From Pseudomonadota bacterium (GTDB lineage Bacteria > Pseudomonadota > Gammaproteobacteria > Burkholderiales > Burkholderiaceae), in NCBI GenBank assembly GCA_029777935.1, contig JAKORH010000058.1:1-23500 (forward strand): a stretch of DNA of 23,500 nucleotides, given 5' to 3'. Under the pieces are notes generated by a model. It did not search any database, was not told the origin of the DNA, and saw nothing but the letters and a program-made list of their open reading frames with translations. Positions 1 through 9,746 of the stretch are shown in pieces. The position numbers and the translations under genes were made by a program. Each line of letters begins with the position of its first letter. The stretch's first letter is position 1.

Positions 1-1142
1 CGGCGACGCAGGGCCTGCTGCTCAGCGCCTTCTTCTGGACCTACGCGTTCATGCAGATTCCCGGCGGCATGCTCGCCGACCGGTTCGGTCCGCGTGTGGT
101 GATCGCCGGAGCGACGCTGGGCTGGGGCTTCTTCCAGGCGATCGCCGCCGCATGCACCGGCTGGGTCAGCCTGCTCGTGACGCGGCTTGGCCTGGGCGCG
201 GCCGAAGCACCAATTTATCCGGCCGGCGGCAAGCTCAACGGCATCTGGATGACGCACACCGAGCGCGGCCGCGGTGCGACTCTGCTCGACGGTGGCGCGC
301 CACTCGGTGCGGCGCTGGGTGCGATCGTGATTGCGGGCCTGATCGCCTATCTCGGCTCGTGGCGCCTGTCGTTCGTGGTTGCCGGCGCCGGCACGATCAT
401 CGCCGGCCTGTTCTCCTGGTACTACATCCGCAATCATCCGCGCGAGCACCCGGGAGTGAACGATGCCGAGGCGAGCTACATCGAGGCCGCGCATGCGCAG
501 GATGCCGCCCATTCCCCTGCCGATTCCAGCGGGAACGTGATGGACTTCTTCCGCTATCGCTCGGTGTGGGGCATGTTTTTCGGCTGGATGTGCTTCAACA
601 CGCTCTTCTACGGCCTGCTGACGTGGATGCCCAACTACCTGTCGAAGGTGTACGGCTTCGACATCAAGCAGATGGGCGGCGCGGTGTTCATCATGTTCTT
701 CGCCGGTTTCGTCGGCGAGCTGGTCGGCGGCTGGCTGGCCGACAAGTGGCGCGCCGCGGGCGCCTCCCAGAGCAAGGTGCTGCGCACCCTGTTCGGCGTT
801 GCCTCGATACTCGCCACGCTCGCGATCTACAGCGTGTCGCAGATCAGGGACCCGGTCGCGGTCGTCGTGCTGCTGTCGACCACCCTGTTCTTTCTGCGCT
901 GGTGCGGTCTGTTCTGGTGCATTCCGTCGATCCTGGGCACGCGCGACCGCGTCGGCTTCCTCGGCGGCACCATGAATCTCGGCGGCAACATCGCCGGCAT
1001 CGGCGTGCCGATCGTTGTCGGCCTGATCGTGCAGGCCACCGGCTCGTATTTCCTCGCCCTCATGCTGTTTGCCGCGGCCGGAGCCGGACTGCTCGTGTGC
1101 TCGACGCTGCTGATCGACTACAACAGGAAGCTGCCGGTCTGA
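1..1142 (+). CDS. MFS transporter, 5' end missing (partial)
   Basis: The reading frame is open from the left edge (first whole codon at base 3) to a TGA at 1140-1142, so the N-terminus lies outside the window. The visible ~379 residues are a hydrophobic inner-membrane protein. Near the start is a typical MFS loop 2-3 motif, GGMLADRFGPR, preceded by FFWTYAFMQIP, a pattern common in the anion:cation symporter (organic acid) branch. A hydrophilic central loop near residues 150-180 (HAQDAAHSPADSSG) divides two helical halves, and helices continue to a short basic tail. Family knowledge suggests uptake of a sugar acid or carboxylate such as glycerate or tartrate. That fits the glyoxylate/glycerate operon next door, but the substrate is inference. 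It converges on the LysR gene that follows. Start and operon membership cannot be seen. Confidence 0.88.
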   Translation, partial: ATQGLLLSAFFWTYAFMQIPGGMLADRFGPRVVIAGATLGWGFFQAIAAACTGWVSLLVTRLGLGAAEAPIYPAGGKLNGIWMTHTERGRGATLLDGGAPLGAALGAIVIAGLIAYLGSWRLSFVVAGAGTIIAGLFSWYYIRNHPREHPGVNDAEASYIEAAHAQDAAHSPADSSGNVMDFFRYRSVWGMFFGWMCFNTLFYGLLTWMPNYLSKVYGFDIKQMGGAVFIMFFAGFVGELVGGWLADKWRAAGASQSKVLRTLFGVASILATLAIYSVSQIRDPVAVVVLLSTTLFFLRWCGLFWCIPSILGTRDRVGFLGGTMNLGGNIAGIGVPIVVGLIVQATGSYFLALMLFAAAGAGLLVCSTLLIDYNRKLPV

Positions 1143-1170
1143 TCTCCCGGTCAAGGGAGGCCATCGAATT

Positions 1171-1197
1171 CGCCGGCTCCGTTACGCGGGGCCGGCG
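1171..1197. terminator. Hairpin between convergent genes, probable bidirectional terminator
   Basis: Bases 1171-1180 (CGCCGGCTCC) pair with 1188-1197 (GGGGCCGGCG), giving a 10-bp stem with one G-T wobble and a 7-base loop (GTTACGC). It lies in the 101-bp gap between the MFS stop and the LysR stop, where both transcripts must end. There is no good T-run on either side, so Rho-independent function is inferred from position and stem strength only. Confidence 0.5.
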
Positions 1198-1243
1198 GCT
1201 TGTCTCCGGTCGCTGCGCCGCAGACCGTGCGTGACGCTCGAAG

Positions 1244-2200
1244 CTATCCGGCCGGCGGACTGCTTGCGCGCCGACGCTCGCGTGGTTGGGCCAACGCCGC
1301 GTCGCGCCACCACTCGCCATCGAAGCGAGCGGCCAGAAAAGCGATCAGTGCGGAAACCTTGGCCGGCACGAACTTCGGCGACGGGTAAACGGCATGGATC
1401 TCCTGGCCCGGAAGCGCGTACTCCGGCAGCAACTGGCGAAGCTCGGATCGCGCGAGCGATGCGTGCGCGACGTAGAGCGGCAGGATCGCGATCCCGAGTC
1501 CGCATCGCGTCGCCTCCAGCAGCGCCGACAGGTTGTTCGAGCGAAACGGCCCCGCGACTCGCACTGTTGTCTGCCGACCCCTTCGATCCGTCAGATGCCA
1601 CACATCGTCACCCTGCACGCTGCTGTAGACGAGGCAATCGTGGCGTGCGAGATCGTCCGGCCCGTGCGGCATCCCGGCGCGTGCCAGGTAGGTTGGCGCA
1701 GCCACCATCGTCCACGGGTTCATCCCGAGATAGCGCGCGCCGAGGCTCGAGTCGGCGAGCCGTCCCATTCGCAGCGCCAGATCGAATCCCTGTTCGACCA
1801 GGTTCACATAGCGATCGTCGACCGACAGATCGATGCGCACGTCGGCGTGGCGCTGCATGAACTCGAGCAGCCACGGCATCAGCACGCGGCGGCCGAACGC
1901 GACCGACGTCGAGATGCGCAGCACGCCGGCCACGCGCGCGGCCAGCAGCGCCGGCAGGCTGTCGGCTTCGTCGATCTCGCGCTGGATCGACTTGCACTTG
2001 TCGTAGAAGACCTGTCCGATGTCGGTCGGGCCAACGCCGCGCGTGTTGCGGTTCAGCAGGCGCGCGCCGACGCGCTTCTCCAGCGCGGCGATCGTCTTGG
2101 TGACCGTCGGCTGCGTGACGCCGAGGTCGGCGGCGGCCTTCGAGAAGCTGCCGGTCTCGACCACGCGGACGTAGAGCTGGTTGGCGGTGATCCGGTCCAT
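1244..2200 (-). CDS. LysR-family transcriptional regulator (likely of the gcl operon)
   Basis: A 318-residue protein with standard LTTR architecture. An N-terminal winged helix-turn-helix (residues ~4-60) contains GSFSKAAADLGVTQPTVTKT and the wing LEKRVGARLLNRNT. A linker helix follows, then a periplasmic-binding-protein-like effector domain from about residue 90. An in-frame ATG 24 bp upstream (2224) would add eight residues. The start at 2200 is preferred because MDRITANQLYVRV begins as the family does and because the upstream start would overlap the dyad at 2223-2237. The gene is divergent from gcl with a 114-bp gap, the classic arrangement for an LTTR controlling its neighbour. Regulation of gcl-hyi-glxR-ttuD-pyk, with a glyoxylate-pathway intermediate as effector, is inference. 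The C-terminal tail is Arg-rich and probably disordered. Confidence 0.9.
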   Translation of the reverse strand: MDRITANQLYVRVVETGSFSKAAADLGVTQPTVTKTIAALEKRVGARLLNRNTRGVGPTDIGQVFYDKCKSIQREIDEADSLPALLAARVAGVLRISTSVAFGRRVLMPWLLEFMQRHADVRIDLSVDDRYVNLVEQGFDLALRMGRLADSSLGARYLGMNPWTMVAAPTYLARAGMPHGPDDLARHDCLVYSSVQGDDVWHLTDRRGRQTTVRVAGPFRSNNLSALLEATRCGLGIAILPLYVAHASLARSELRQLLPEYALPGQEIHAVYPSPKFVPAKVSALIAFLAARFDGEWWRDAALAQPRERRRASSPPAG

Positions 2201-2222
2201 CGGGCGCATTGTGACGTGCGCC

Positions 2223-2247
2223 ATTCCGCGCGGGAATAGGACTTATT
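2223..2247. promoter_or_regulatory. Probable LysR operator dyads in the regulator/gcl gap
   Basis: Bases 2223-2237 read ATTCC-GCGCG-GGAAT, a perfect inverted repeat that satisfies the LTTR consensus T-N11-A (T2224, A2236). A second dyad, AATA-GGACT-TATT, overlaps its right edge at 2235-2247. Both sit just upstream of the LysR start and 68-92 bp before the gcl ATG, where an LTTR would bind to repress itself and activate the divergent operon. Binding by the adjacent regulator is inference. No convincing -35/-10 pair was assigned. Confidence 0.5.
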
Positions 2248-2314
2248 GGGCCGCTGCTCTAGGCACCGGGCGCGCCCCTGCCGATACTTCCGGCATCGAG
2301 CAACGGAGACAATC

Positions 2315-4096
<1,782 letters not shown>

Positions 4097-4107
4097 AGGA
4101 GACGACG

Positions 4108-4884
4108 ATGCCGAAATTCGCTGCCAACCTGACGATGTTGTTCAACGAGGTCCCCTTTCTCGACCGCTTCGAGCGCGCCGCGAAAGCCGGCTTCGCCGCG
4201 GTGGAGTTTCTGTTCCCGTACGCGTTTGCGGCCGCGGAGATCAGGGCTCGCCTGCAAGGCAACGGCCTGAAGCTGGTGCTGCACAACCTGCCGGCCGGCA
4301 ACTGGGATGCGGGCGAGCGCGGCATCGCCTGCCTGCCCGACCGAGGCGGCGAGTTCCGCGAGGGCGTGGGCAAGGCGATCGATTACGCGACGGCGCTCGG
4401 CGTCGGTCAGTTGAACTGCCTGGCCGGCAAGGCACCGGCCGGCGCCGATGACGCCACACTGCGCAGGACCTTCGTCGCCAACCTGAAATTCGCCGCCGCC
4501 GAGTTCCGGAAGGCGGGCCTGAAGCTTCTGATCGAGCCGATCAATACCTACGACATTCCCGGCTTCTATCTGAGCCGCACCGCGCAGGCGATTTCGATCC
4601 TCGACGAGGTCGGCGCCGACAACGCGTTCGTCCAGTACGACCTCTATCACGCGCAACGGATGGAAGGCGAACTGGCCGCGACCGCGCAGAAGTATCTGCC
4701 GCGCATCGCGCACATGCAGCTTGCCGACAATCCGGGGCGCAACGAGCCGGGCACCGGCGAGATCAACTACGCCTTCCTCTTCAAGCATCTCGACCGCATC
4801 GGCTACGCGGGCTGGATCGGTTGCGAGTACAAGCCGGCCACGACGACTGAGGCCGGTCTGGGGTGGATGAAGGCGTTGAATTAG
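4108..4884 (+). CDS. hyi: Hydroxypyruvate isomerase
   Basis: Interconverts hydroxypyruvate and tartronate semialdehyde in the cytoplasm, beside glyoxylate carboligase. The 258-residue protein is a TIM-barrel of the xylose-isomerase-like family and has the same length as E. coli Hyi. Family landmarks are FAANLTMLFNEVPFLDRF at the start, the LHNLPAGNW and AGERGIACLP segments, Glu143 in LIEPINTYDIPGF and Glu240 in GCEYKPATTTEAG. These two Glu residues match the metal-binding catalytic pair of the family. QYDLYHAQRMEGEL and ADNPGRNEPGTGEINY carry further conserved site residues. The start is supported by AAGGAGA about 7 bases upstream and by the spacing of 11 bp after gcl, suggesting translational coupling. 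Confidence 0.97.
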   Translation: MPKFAANLTMLFNEVPFLDRFERAAKAGFAAVEFLFPYAFAAAEIRARLQGNGLKLVLHNLPAGNWDAGERGIACLPDRGGEFREGVGKAIDYATALGVGQLNCLAGKAPAGADDATLRRTFVANLKFAAAEFRKAGLKLLIEPINTYDIPGFYLSRTAQAISILDEVGADNAFVQYDLYHAQRMEGELAATAQKYLPRIAHMQLADNPGRNEPGTGEINYAFLFKHLDRIGYAGWIGCEYKPATTTEAGLGWMKALN

Positions 4885-4990
4885 CGCCGCTGCGGGAAAG
4901 AAAGGCAGCTTCTGCGTCCGCGATCACGGGGAGCCGGTCAGGTTGGCGGCGCAATCCAAAATGACATCGATCGACCATCTGGAGAACGCA

Positions 4991-5881
4991 ATGAAAGTCG
5001 GATTCGTAGGCTTGGGAATCATGGGCACGCCGATGGCGGGCCATCTGATCAAGGCCGGGCACGAGGTCTATCTGTACAGCATCCCCTCGATTCCGCAGGC
5101 GCTGATCGAGGCCGGCGGCAAGGCCTGCGCCAGCGGCAAGGAAGTCGCAGCCAGGGCCGACATCGTCATCACGATGGTGCCCGACACGCCGCACGTCGAG
5201 GACGCGCTGTTCTCGGCCAACGGCATCGCGGCCGGACTGTCGAAGGGCAAAACCGTGGTCGACATGAGCTCGATCTCGCCGATCGCGACCAAGGACTTCG
5301 CCAAGCGCATCAACGCGCTCGGCTGCGATTACCTCGACGCGCCGGTGTCCGGCGGCGAGGTCGGCGCCAGGAACGCCACGCTGTCGATCATGGTCGGTGG
5401 CGCGCAGGCGACCTTCGACCGGGTCAGGCCGCTGTTCGAGCTGATGGGCAAGAACATCACGCTGGTCGGCGGCAACGGCGACGGCCAGACCGCCAAGGTC
5501 GCCAACCAGATCATCGTCGCGCTGAACATCGAAGCGGTGGGCGAAGCGCTGCTGTTCGCCGCCAAGGCGGGCGCCGATCCGGCCAAGGTGCGGCAGGCGC
5601 TGATGGGCGGCTTCGCCTCGTCGAAGATCCTCGAAGTGCACGGCGAGCGCATGATCAAGCGCACCTTCGATCCGGGCTTCCGCATCGAGCTGCACCAGAA
5701 GGACCTGAATCTTGCCCTGGGCACCGCGCGGCAGCTCGGGCTGAGCCTGCCCAACACCGCGACTGCACAGGAGCTGTTCAACTCGTGCGCCGCGCATGGC
5801 GGCAAGGCATGGGATCACTCCGGCCTCGTGCGTGCGCTGGAGAAGATGGCGAACTTCGAGATCGGCCAGAAGGCCGGCTGA
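4991..5881 (+). CDS. glxR: 2-hydroxy-3-oxopropionate (tartronate semialdehyde) reductase
   Basis: Reduces tartronate semialdehyde to D-glycerate with NAD(P)H. The 296-residue protein belongs to the beta-hydroxyacid dehydrogenase family. An N-terminal Rossmann motif, GFVGLGIMGTPMAGHL, spans residues 4-19. The substrate-binding signature DAPVSGGEVGARNATLS lies at ~117-132. The catalytic Lys169 lies in GQTAKVANQI, followed by the all-helical C-terminal domain. A longer in-frame start at 4943 exists, but the ATG at 4991 follows GGAG at 4981 and begins with the nucleotide-binding strand, as in GarR/GlxR. The 106-bp gap after hyi is the largest in the operon. No gene or clear promoter was seen in it. 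GarR and GlxR cannot be told apart from sequence alone; the name follows the gcl-hyi context. Confidence 0.96.
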   Translation: MKVGFVGLGIMGTPMAGHLIKAGHEVYLYSIPSIPQALIEAGGKACASGKEVAARADIVITMVPDTPHVEDALFSANGIAAGLSKGKTVVDMSSISPIATKDFAKRINALGCDYLDAPVSGGEVGARNATLSIMVGGAQATFDRVRPLFELMGKNITLVGGNGDGQTAKVANQIIVALNIEAVGEALLFAAKAGADPAKVRQALMGGFASSKILEVHGERMIKRTFDPGFRIELHQKDLNLALGTARQLGLSLPNTATAQELFNSCAAHGGKAWDHSGLVRALEKMANFEIGQKAG

Positions 5882-5891
5882 GCGCGCTGCG

Positions 5892-7169
5892 ATGAACGCC
5901 GCGCCGCGCGAGCTGCTGCGCCGGATGTTCGACGCCGCCGTGGCGGCGTCGCAGCCCGAGCTGGTCGTTCCGAAACACCTGCCGGCGCCGCCGAAAGGCC
6001 GGCTGGTCGTGCTCGGCGCCGGCAAGGCATCGGCCGCGATGGCGCGCGCGGTTGAAGATCACTGGCAGGGCCCGCTGGAGGGCCTCGTCGTCACGCGCTA
6101 CGGCTACGCGGTGCCGTGCCGGCGCATCGAGATCGTCGAAGCCGCCCATCCGGTCCCGGATGCGGCCGGCGAGCGCGCCGCACGGCGGATGCTCGCGATT
6201 GCCGAATCGCTCGGCACCGACGACATGGTGCTTTGCCTGATCTCGGGAGGCGGCTCCGCGCTCGCGCCGTTGCCGCTGGCGGGCCTCACCCTCGCCGACA
6301 AGCAGGAACTGAATCGCGCGCTGCTCGCCTCGGGCGCGACGATCACCGAGATGAACTGCGTGCGCCGGCACCTGTCGGCGATCAAGGGCGGGCGGCTTGC
6401 CGCCGCATGCCATCCGGCGCAGGTCATCACGCTGCTGATGTCGGACGTGCCGGGCGACGACCCGATCGACATCGCCTCCGGCCCGACCGTGCCCGACCCG
6501 ACGACCTGCGCCGACGCGCTGGCAATCGCGCAGCGCTATGGCGTGCCGCTGTCGGCGCCCGTGCGCGAGGCGCTGGAAAGCGGCCGCGGCGAGAGCCTGA
6601 AGCCAGGCGATCCGCGGCTGGCGCGGATCGAAACGCGCATCGTCGCCGCGCCGCAGGCCGCGCTCGAAGCGGCGGCCGGCGTGGCGCGGCAGGCCGGCGT
6701 GCCCGCCTACATCCTCGGCGACAGCCTCGAGGGCGAGGCGCGCGACCTCGGCAAGGCGCTTGCCGGCATCGCGCTGCAGGTCGCACGGCGCGGGCAGCCG
6801 TTCGCACCACCGTGCGTGCTGCTGTCCGGCGGCGAGACGACGGTCACGCTGCGCGGCCACGGACGCGGCGGCCGCAACGTCGAGTTCCTGCTTTCGCTCG
6901 CGATCGCGCTCGGCGGCCGCCCCGGCGTGCACGCGTTGGCCGCGGACACCGACGGCGTCGACGGCATCGAGGAGATCGCGGGCGCTTTCGCCGCGCCGGA
7001 CACGCTGGCGCGCGCGCTGGCGCAGGGCATCCGGCCGATCGACAGCCTCGCGAACAACGACGGCCACGGCTTCTTCAGCGCGCTCGGCGACTCGCTCATC
7101 ACCGGGCCGACGCGCACCAACGTCAACGACTTCCGCGCCGTCTACATCGCGGCGCCGACGAGACCATGA
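5892..7169 (+). CDS. ttuD: Glycerate 2-kinase, MOFRL family (TtuD/GckA type)
   Basis: Phosphorylates D-glycerate to 2-phosphoglycerate, which enters lower glycolysis. The older TtuD name carries the label hydroxypyruvate reductase; the kinase role is what family biochemistry supports. The 425-residue protein has two domains. The N-terminal one carries VVLGAGKASAAMARAVE (~39-55), the SGGGSAL phosphate-binding-like loop (~118-124) and MSDVPGDDPIDIASGPT. The C-terminal MOFRL domain begins near residue 310 with LSGGETTVTLRGHGRGGRNVEF. The ATG at 5892 is 10 bp after the glxR stop. Its ribosome-binding site is weak, so coupling to glxR translation is likely. An in-frame start inside glxR (5796) was rejected because its product begins with non-family sequence. 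Confidence 0.93.
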   Translation: MNAAPRELLRRMFDAAVAASQPELVVPKHLPAPPKGRLVVLGAGKASAAMARAVEDHWQGPLEGLVVTRYGYAVPCRRIEIVEAAHPVPDAAGERAARRMLAIAESLGTDDMVLCLISGGGSALAPLPLAGLTLADKQELNRALLASGATITEMNCVRRHLSAIKGGRLAAACHPAQVITLLMSDVPGDDPIDIASGPTVPDPTTCADALAIAQRYGVPLSAPVREALESGRGESLKPGDPRLARIETRIVAAPQAALEAAAGVARQAGVPAYILGDSLEGEARDLGKALAGIALQVARRGQPFAPPCVLLSGGETTVTLRGHGRGGRNVEFLLSLAIALGGRPGVHALAADTDGVDGIEEIAGAFAAPDTLARALAQGIRPIDSLANNDGHGFFSALGDSLITGPTRTNVNDFRAVYIAAPTRP

Positions 7170-7170
7170 C

Positions 7171-8589
7171 ATGCGCAGAACCCGCAACGCCAAGATCGTC
7201 GCCACGCTGGGGCCGGCCAGTTCGGAGATGGACGTCGTGCGCCAGCTCTTCGTCGCCGGAGTCGATGTCTTTCGCCTGAACTTCAGCCACGGCTCGGCCG
7301 GCGATCACCGCAAGCGCTTCGCCATCCTGCGCGAACTCGAACGCCAGACTGGGCGGCCGGTCGGCATCCTCGCCGACCTGCAGGGACCGAAGCTGCGCGT
7401 CGGCACGTTTGCGGACGGACCGGTGCAACTCGCGGCAGGACAGGCGTTCCGCCTCGATCTTGATGCCGGGCCCGGCGATGCGCGGCGTGCCAGCCTGCCG
7501 CATCCGGAGATCTTCGACGCGCTGGTGCCAGGCGCCGAACTGCTGCTCGACGACGGCCGCCTGCGGCTGGCCGTCGAACGCTGCGGCAGCGATTTCGCGG
7601 AGACGCGGGTCGCCGTGGGCGGCCGGCTATCCGAGCGCAAAGGCGTGAACGTGCCTGGCGTGGTGCTGCCGATCACCGCGCTCACGGCAAAGGACCGCCG
7701 CGACCTCGATCTGGCGCTCGAACTCGGCGCGGACTGGATCGCGCTTTCGTTCGTGCAACGCCCGCAGGACGTGACCGACGCGCGCGCGCTGATCGGCGAT
7801 CGCGCCGGCATCGTCTGCAAGCTCGAGAAACCGTCGGCGGTCGACGCGCTCGACGAGATCGCCGCGCTCGCCGACGCGTTGATGGTCGCGCGCGGCGATC
7901 TCGGCGTGGAACTGCCGGCCGAGCGCGTGCCGGCGATCCAGAAGCGGATCGTGCGCACCTGCCGCCGGCTCGGCAAGCCGGTGATCGTCGCCACGCAGAT
8001 GCTCGAGTCGATGGTCGAGTCGCCGGTGCCAACGCGCGCCGAGGCGTCCGACGTGGCCACCGCCATCTACGACGGCGCCGATGCGGTGATGCTGTCGGCC
8101 GAGTCGGCGTCCGGCAGGCATCCGATCGAAGCGGTGTCGATGATGAATCGCATCATCGGCGAGGTTGAGTCTGATCCGCTGTACCGGCAGCTGATCGACG
8201 CCTCGCACAGCGCGGCGCGGCCGGGCGGCGATGTCGCCGAGGCGGTGTGCTGTGCGATGCGCCGCGCGGTGGCCCTGCTGCACGCCGCAGCGATCGTCTG
8301 CTGCACGAGTTCCGGACACACCAGTCTGCGCGCCGCGCGCGAGCGGCCCGAGGCGCCGATCCTGAGCCTGACGCCGAACCTCGCCGCGGCGCGCCGGCTG
8401 GCGCTCGCGTGGGGCGTGCACTCCGTGCACATCGACGACGTGCACGACGCCAGCGAGATGAGCGAGGTCGCCTGCGCGGTCGCGCGCCGCGAGGGTTTCG
8501 CGCGCGCCGGACAGATGATCGTCGCCATCGCCGGCATGCCGTTCGGCACGCCGGGCACGACCAACCTGATGCGGGTCGCCACGGCCTGA
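7171..8589 (+). CDS. pyk: Pyruvate kinase
   Basis: Transfers phosphate from PEP to ADP, making pyruvate and ATP; cytoplasmic. The 472 residues show the N-terminal TIM-barrel start AKIVATLGPAS with FRLNFSHGS (Arg35, Asn37, Ser39, His40 in the substrate/K+ region). The PK active-site signature is GIVCKLEKPSAV with Lys217 and Glu219. It is followed by ALMVARGDLGVELPAERV and the ATQMLESM segment, with the regulatory C-domain from about residue 345. The ATG is one base after the ttuD stop, so the two are surely co-transcribed. Placement in a glyoxylate operon suggests a dedicated isozyme that pulls 2-phosphoglycerate/PEP to pyruvate; this arrangement is known from the Pseudomonas gcl-hyi-glxR-ttuD-pyk cluster. 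It is the last gene of this operon. Confidence 0.97.
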   Translation: MRRTRNAKIVATLGPASSEMDVVRQLFVAGVDVFRLNFSHGSAGDHRKRFAILRELERQTGRPVGILADLQGPKLRVGTFADGPVQLAAGQAFRLDLDAGPGDARRASLPHPEIFDALVPGAELLLDDGRLRLAVERCGSDFAETRVAVGGRLSERKGVNVPGVVLPITALTAKDRRDLDLALELGADWIALSFVQRPQDVTDARALIGDRAGIVCKLEKPSAVDALDEIAALADALMVARGDLGVELPAERVPAIQKRIVRTCRRLGKPVIVATQMLESMVESPVPTRAEASDVATAIYDGADAVMLSAESASGRHPIEAVSMMNRIIGEVESDPLYRQLIDASHSAARPGGDVAEAVCCAMRRAVALLHAAAIVCCTSSGHTSLRAARERPEAPILSLTPNLAAARRLALAWGVHSVHIDDVHDASEMSEVACAVARREGFARAGQMIVAIAGMPFGTPGTTNLMRVATA

Positions 8590-8603
8590 CGGCGATCCGC
8601 CGT
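8589..8603. terminator. Short hairpin at the end of the glyoxylate operon
   Basis: ACGGCG-ATC-CGCCGT is a perfect 6-bp stem with a 3-base loop that starts on the last base of the pyk stop codon. It lies in the 27-bp gap between pyk and the convergent LysR gene. No T-run follows. The role as terminator is inferred from position and is weak. Confidence 0.3.
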
Positions 8604-8616
8604 CTGCCGCCGCGAC

Positions 8617-9576
8617 CTACTTCGAGATCGGGGCGACTGCGGGCTTGTCGCGCGCCGGCGCGGCCGGCATTTCGGTCGGGTACCCGCCCTGCCGCACGTA
8701 GTCGCGCAGAAGGCGCCGAAACGCGTCCGCCGCCGGCGACAGGCCGCGGTCGCGCGGCTTGAACAGGCAAACGCGCCGCGGCACGATCGGCCGCACCAGC
8801 GGCCGCACGGCGATGCGCACCTTGGGCGTGACCTGGCGCGCGTTGACCGGCAGCGCACCCACGCCGAGGCCGGCGGCGACCATGCTGATCACCGTCGACG
8901 AGAACGACACTTCATAGGTCGGCGTTACCGCGACGTCGATCGAGGCGAACGCGCGCTCGACCAGCGCGCGGAGCGGGCTGCCCGAGCCCAGCACGATCAG
9001 CGGCTGCGCCGCCAGTTCGCGCCAGCTGACGCTGCGCTTGCCCGCCAGCGCGTGATCGTGCGGCAGCAGCGCGACCAGCCGGTCATCCAGCAGCGGCTCC
9101 TCCTCCAGATCGGCCTCGGCGTCGAGCGCCGTGCCCACGCCCAGGTCCACGTCGCCCGTGCGCACGACCCGCTTGATGTCCTGTTCGACGACATCCCTCA
9201 GGACCACCGAGATGCCGGGCAGCGCGCCGCAGAAGCGCCGCATCACCCACGGCATCAGCGTCGCGGCCAGCACGGTCGAGGTCGCGATGCTGACACGGCC
9301 GCGCCGCAGCGCGGAGCGGTCGCGCGATTGCGACAGCGCGCTCTCGAGGTCGGCCAGCACCTTGCGCGCGATCGGCAGGAATTCGGCGCCCATCTCCGTC
9401 AGGCGCACCAGCCGCGTGTGGCGATCGAACAGGCGCGCGCCGGTCTGCTCCTCCAGTTGCCGGATCAGCATCGACAGCGCCGAGGGCGTGACGTGCAGGC
9501 GGTCCGCCGCCGCCGCGAACTGGCCATGCTGCGCCACGGCAACGAAGGCCCGGATCTGCCGCAGAGTGACATTCAT
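8617..9576 (-). CDS. LysR-family transcriptional regulator (likely of the urate operon)
   Basis: A 319-residue LTTR. The N-terminal HTH is MNVTLRQIRAFVAVAQHGQF followed by AAAADRLHVTPSALSMLIRQ and the wing LEEQTGARLFDRHTR. The effector-binding domain runs from about residue 90 to 300 and includes LVALLPHDHALAG. The start ATG (9574-9576 on the reverse strand) is the only sensible one, since the HTH begins within the first residues. The gene is divergent from puuD, with 170 bp between start codons containing several dyads. Control of urate/ureide genes, perhaps with a purine breakdown product as inducer, is inference from position. It converges on pyk with only 27 bp between, so it separates the two catabolic operons physically. 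Confidence 0.92.
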   Translation of the reverse strand: MNVTLRQIRAFVAVAQHGQFAAAADRLHVTPSALSMLIRQLEEQTGARLFDRHTRLVRLTEMGAEFLPIARKVLADLESALSQSRDRSALRRGRVSIATSTVLAATLMPWVMRRFCGALPGISVVLRDVVEQDIKRVVRTGDVDLGVGTALDAEADLEEEPLLDDRLVALLPHDHALAGKRSVSWRELAAQPLIVLGSGSPLRALVERAFASIDVAVTPTYEVSFSSTVISMVAAGLGVGALPVNARQVTPKVRIAVRPLVRPIVPRRVCLFKPRDRGLSPAADAFRRLLRDYVRQGGYPTEMPAAPARDKPAVAPISK

Positions 9577-9602
9577 TCAGATTCTCTGATGAATTTATCA
9601 GA
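9571..9602. promoter_or_regulatory. Triple TCAGA half-site array at the LysR start, probable autoregulatory operator
   Basis: Half-site TCAGA occurs at 9577-9581 and 9598-9602, with its complement TCTGA at 9585-9589. The first two form TCAGA-TTC-TCTGA. Flanking bases extend this to a near-perfect dyad over 9571-9594 (ATTCA T TCAGA / TCTGA TGAAT, one extra T). The segment is AT-rich against GC-rich surroundings and covers the regulator's own start codon, so a protein bound here should block its own expression. Protein identity is inferred. Confidence 0.5.
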
Positions 9603-9610
9603 AAGTTTTG

Positions 9611-9624
9611 ATTGTATGAGCAAT
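9611..9624. promoter_or_regulatory. ATTG-N6-CAAT dyad upstream of puuD
   Basis: Bases 9611-9614 (ATTG) and 9621-9624 (CAAT) form an inverted repeat with a 6-base spacer. It sits within the AT-rich stretch 9577-9640, about 120 bp upstream of the puuD start. It resembles a second operator for the divergent LysR regulator, placed to act on the puuD promoter. The remaining gap (9625-9746) is GC-rich and shows no gene and no clear -35/-10 pair. Confidence 0.35.
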
Positions 9625-9746
9625 GGAAGATTGTTCAAATGCGCCCCCACCGCGGCGTAATCGCAGAAGAAGCAGAACCGCCGGCGCCGCGGCTATCGCT
9701 TCTCCCCGCAGTTCGGTTCGGCAAGAGATTCCACGACGGGACCCGT

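Noticed and set aside
4885..4990. Separate small gene or promoter in the hyi-glxR gap
   Set aside because: The only open frame is an in-frame extension of glxR from 4943 with non-family residues, and no clear promoter was seen.
9612..9746. N-terminal extension of PuuD from an ATG at 9615/9639
   Set aside because: The translated extension is Arg/Pro-rich and lacks family similarity. The membrane domain starts right after the ATG at 9747.
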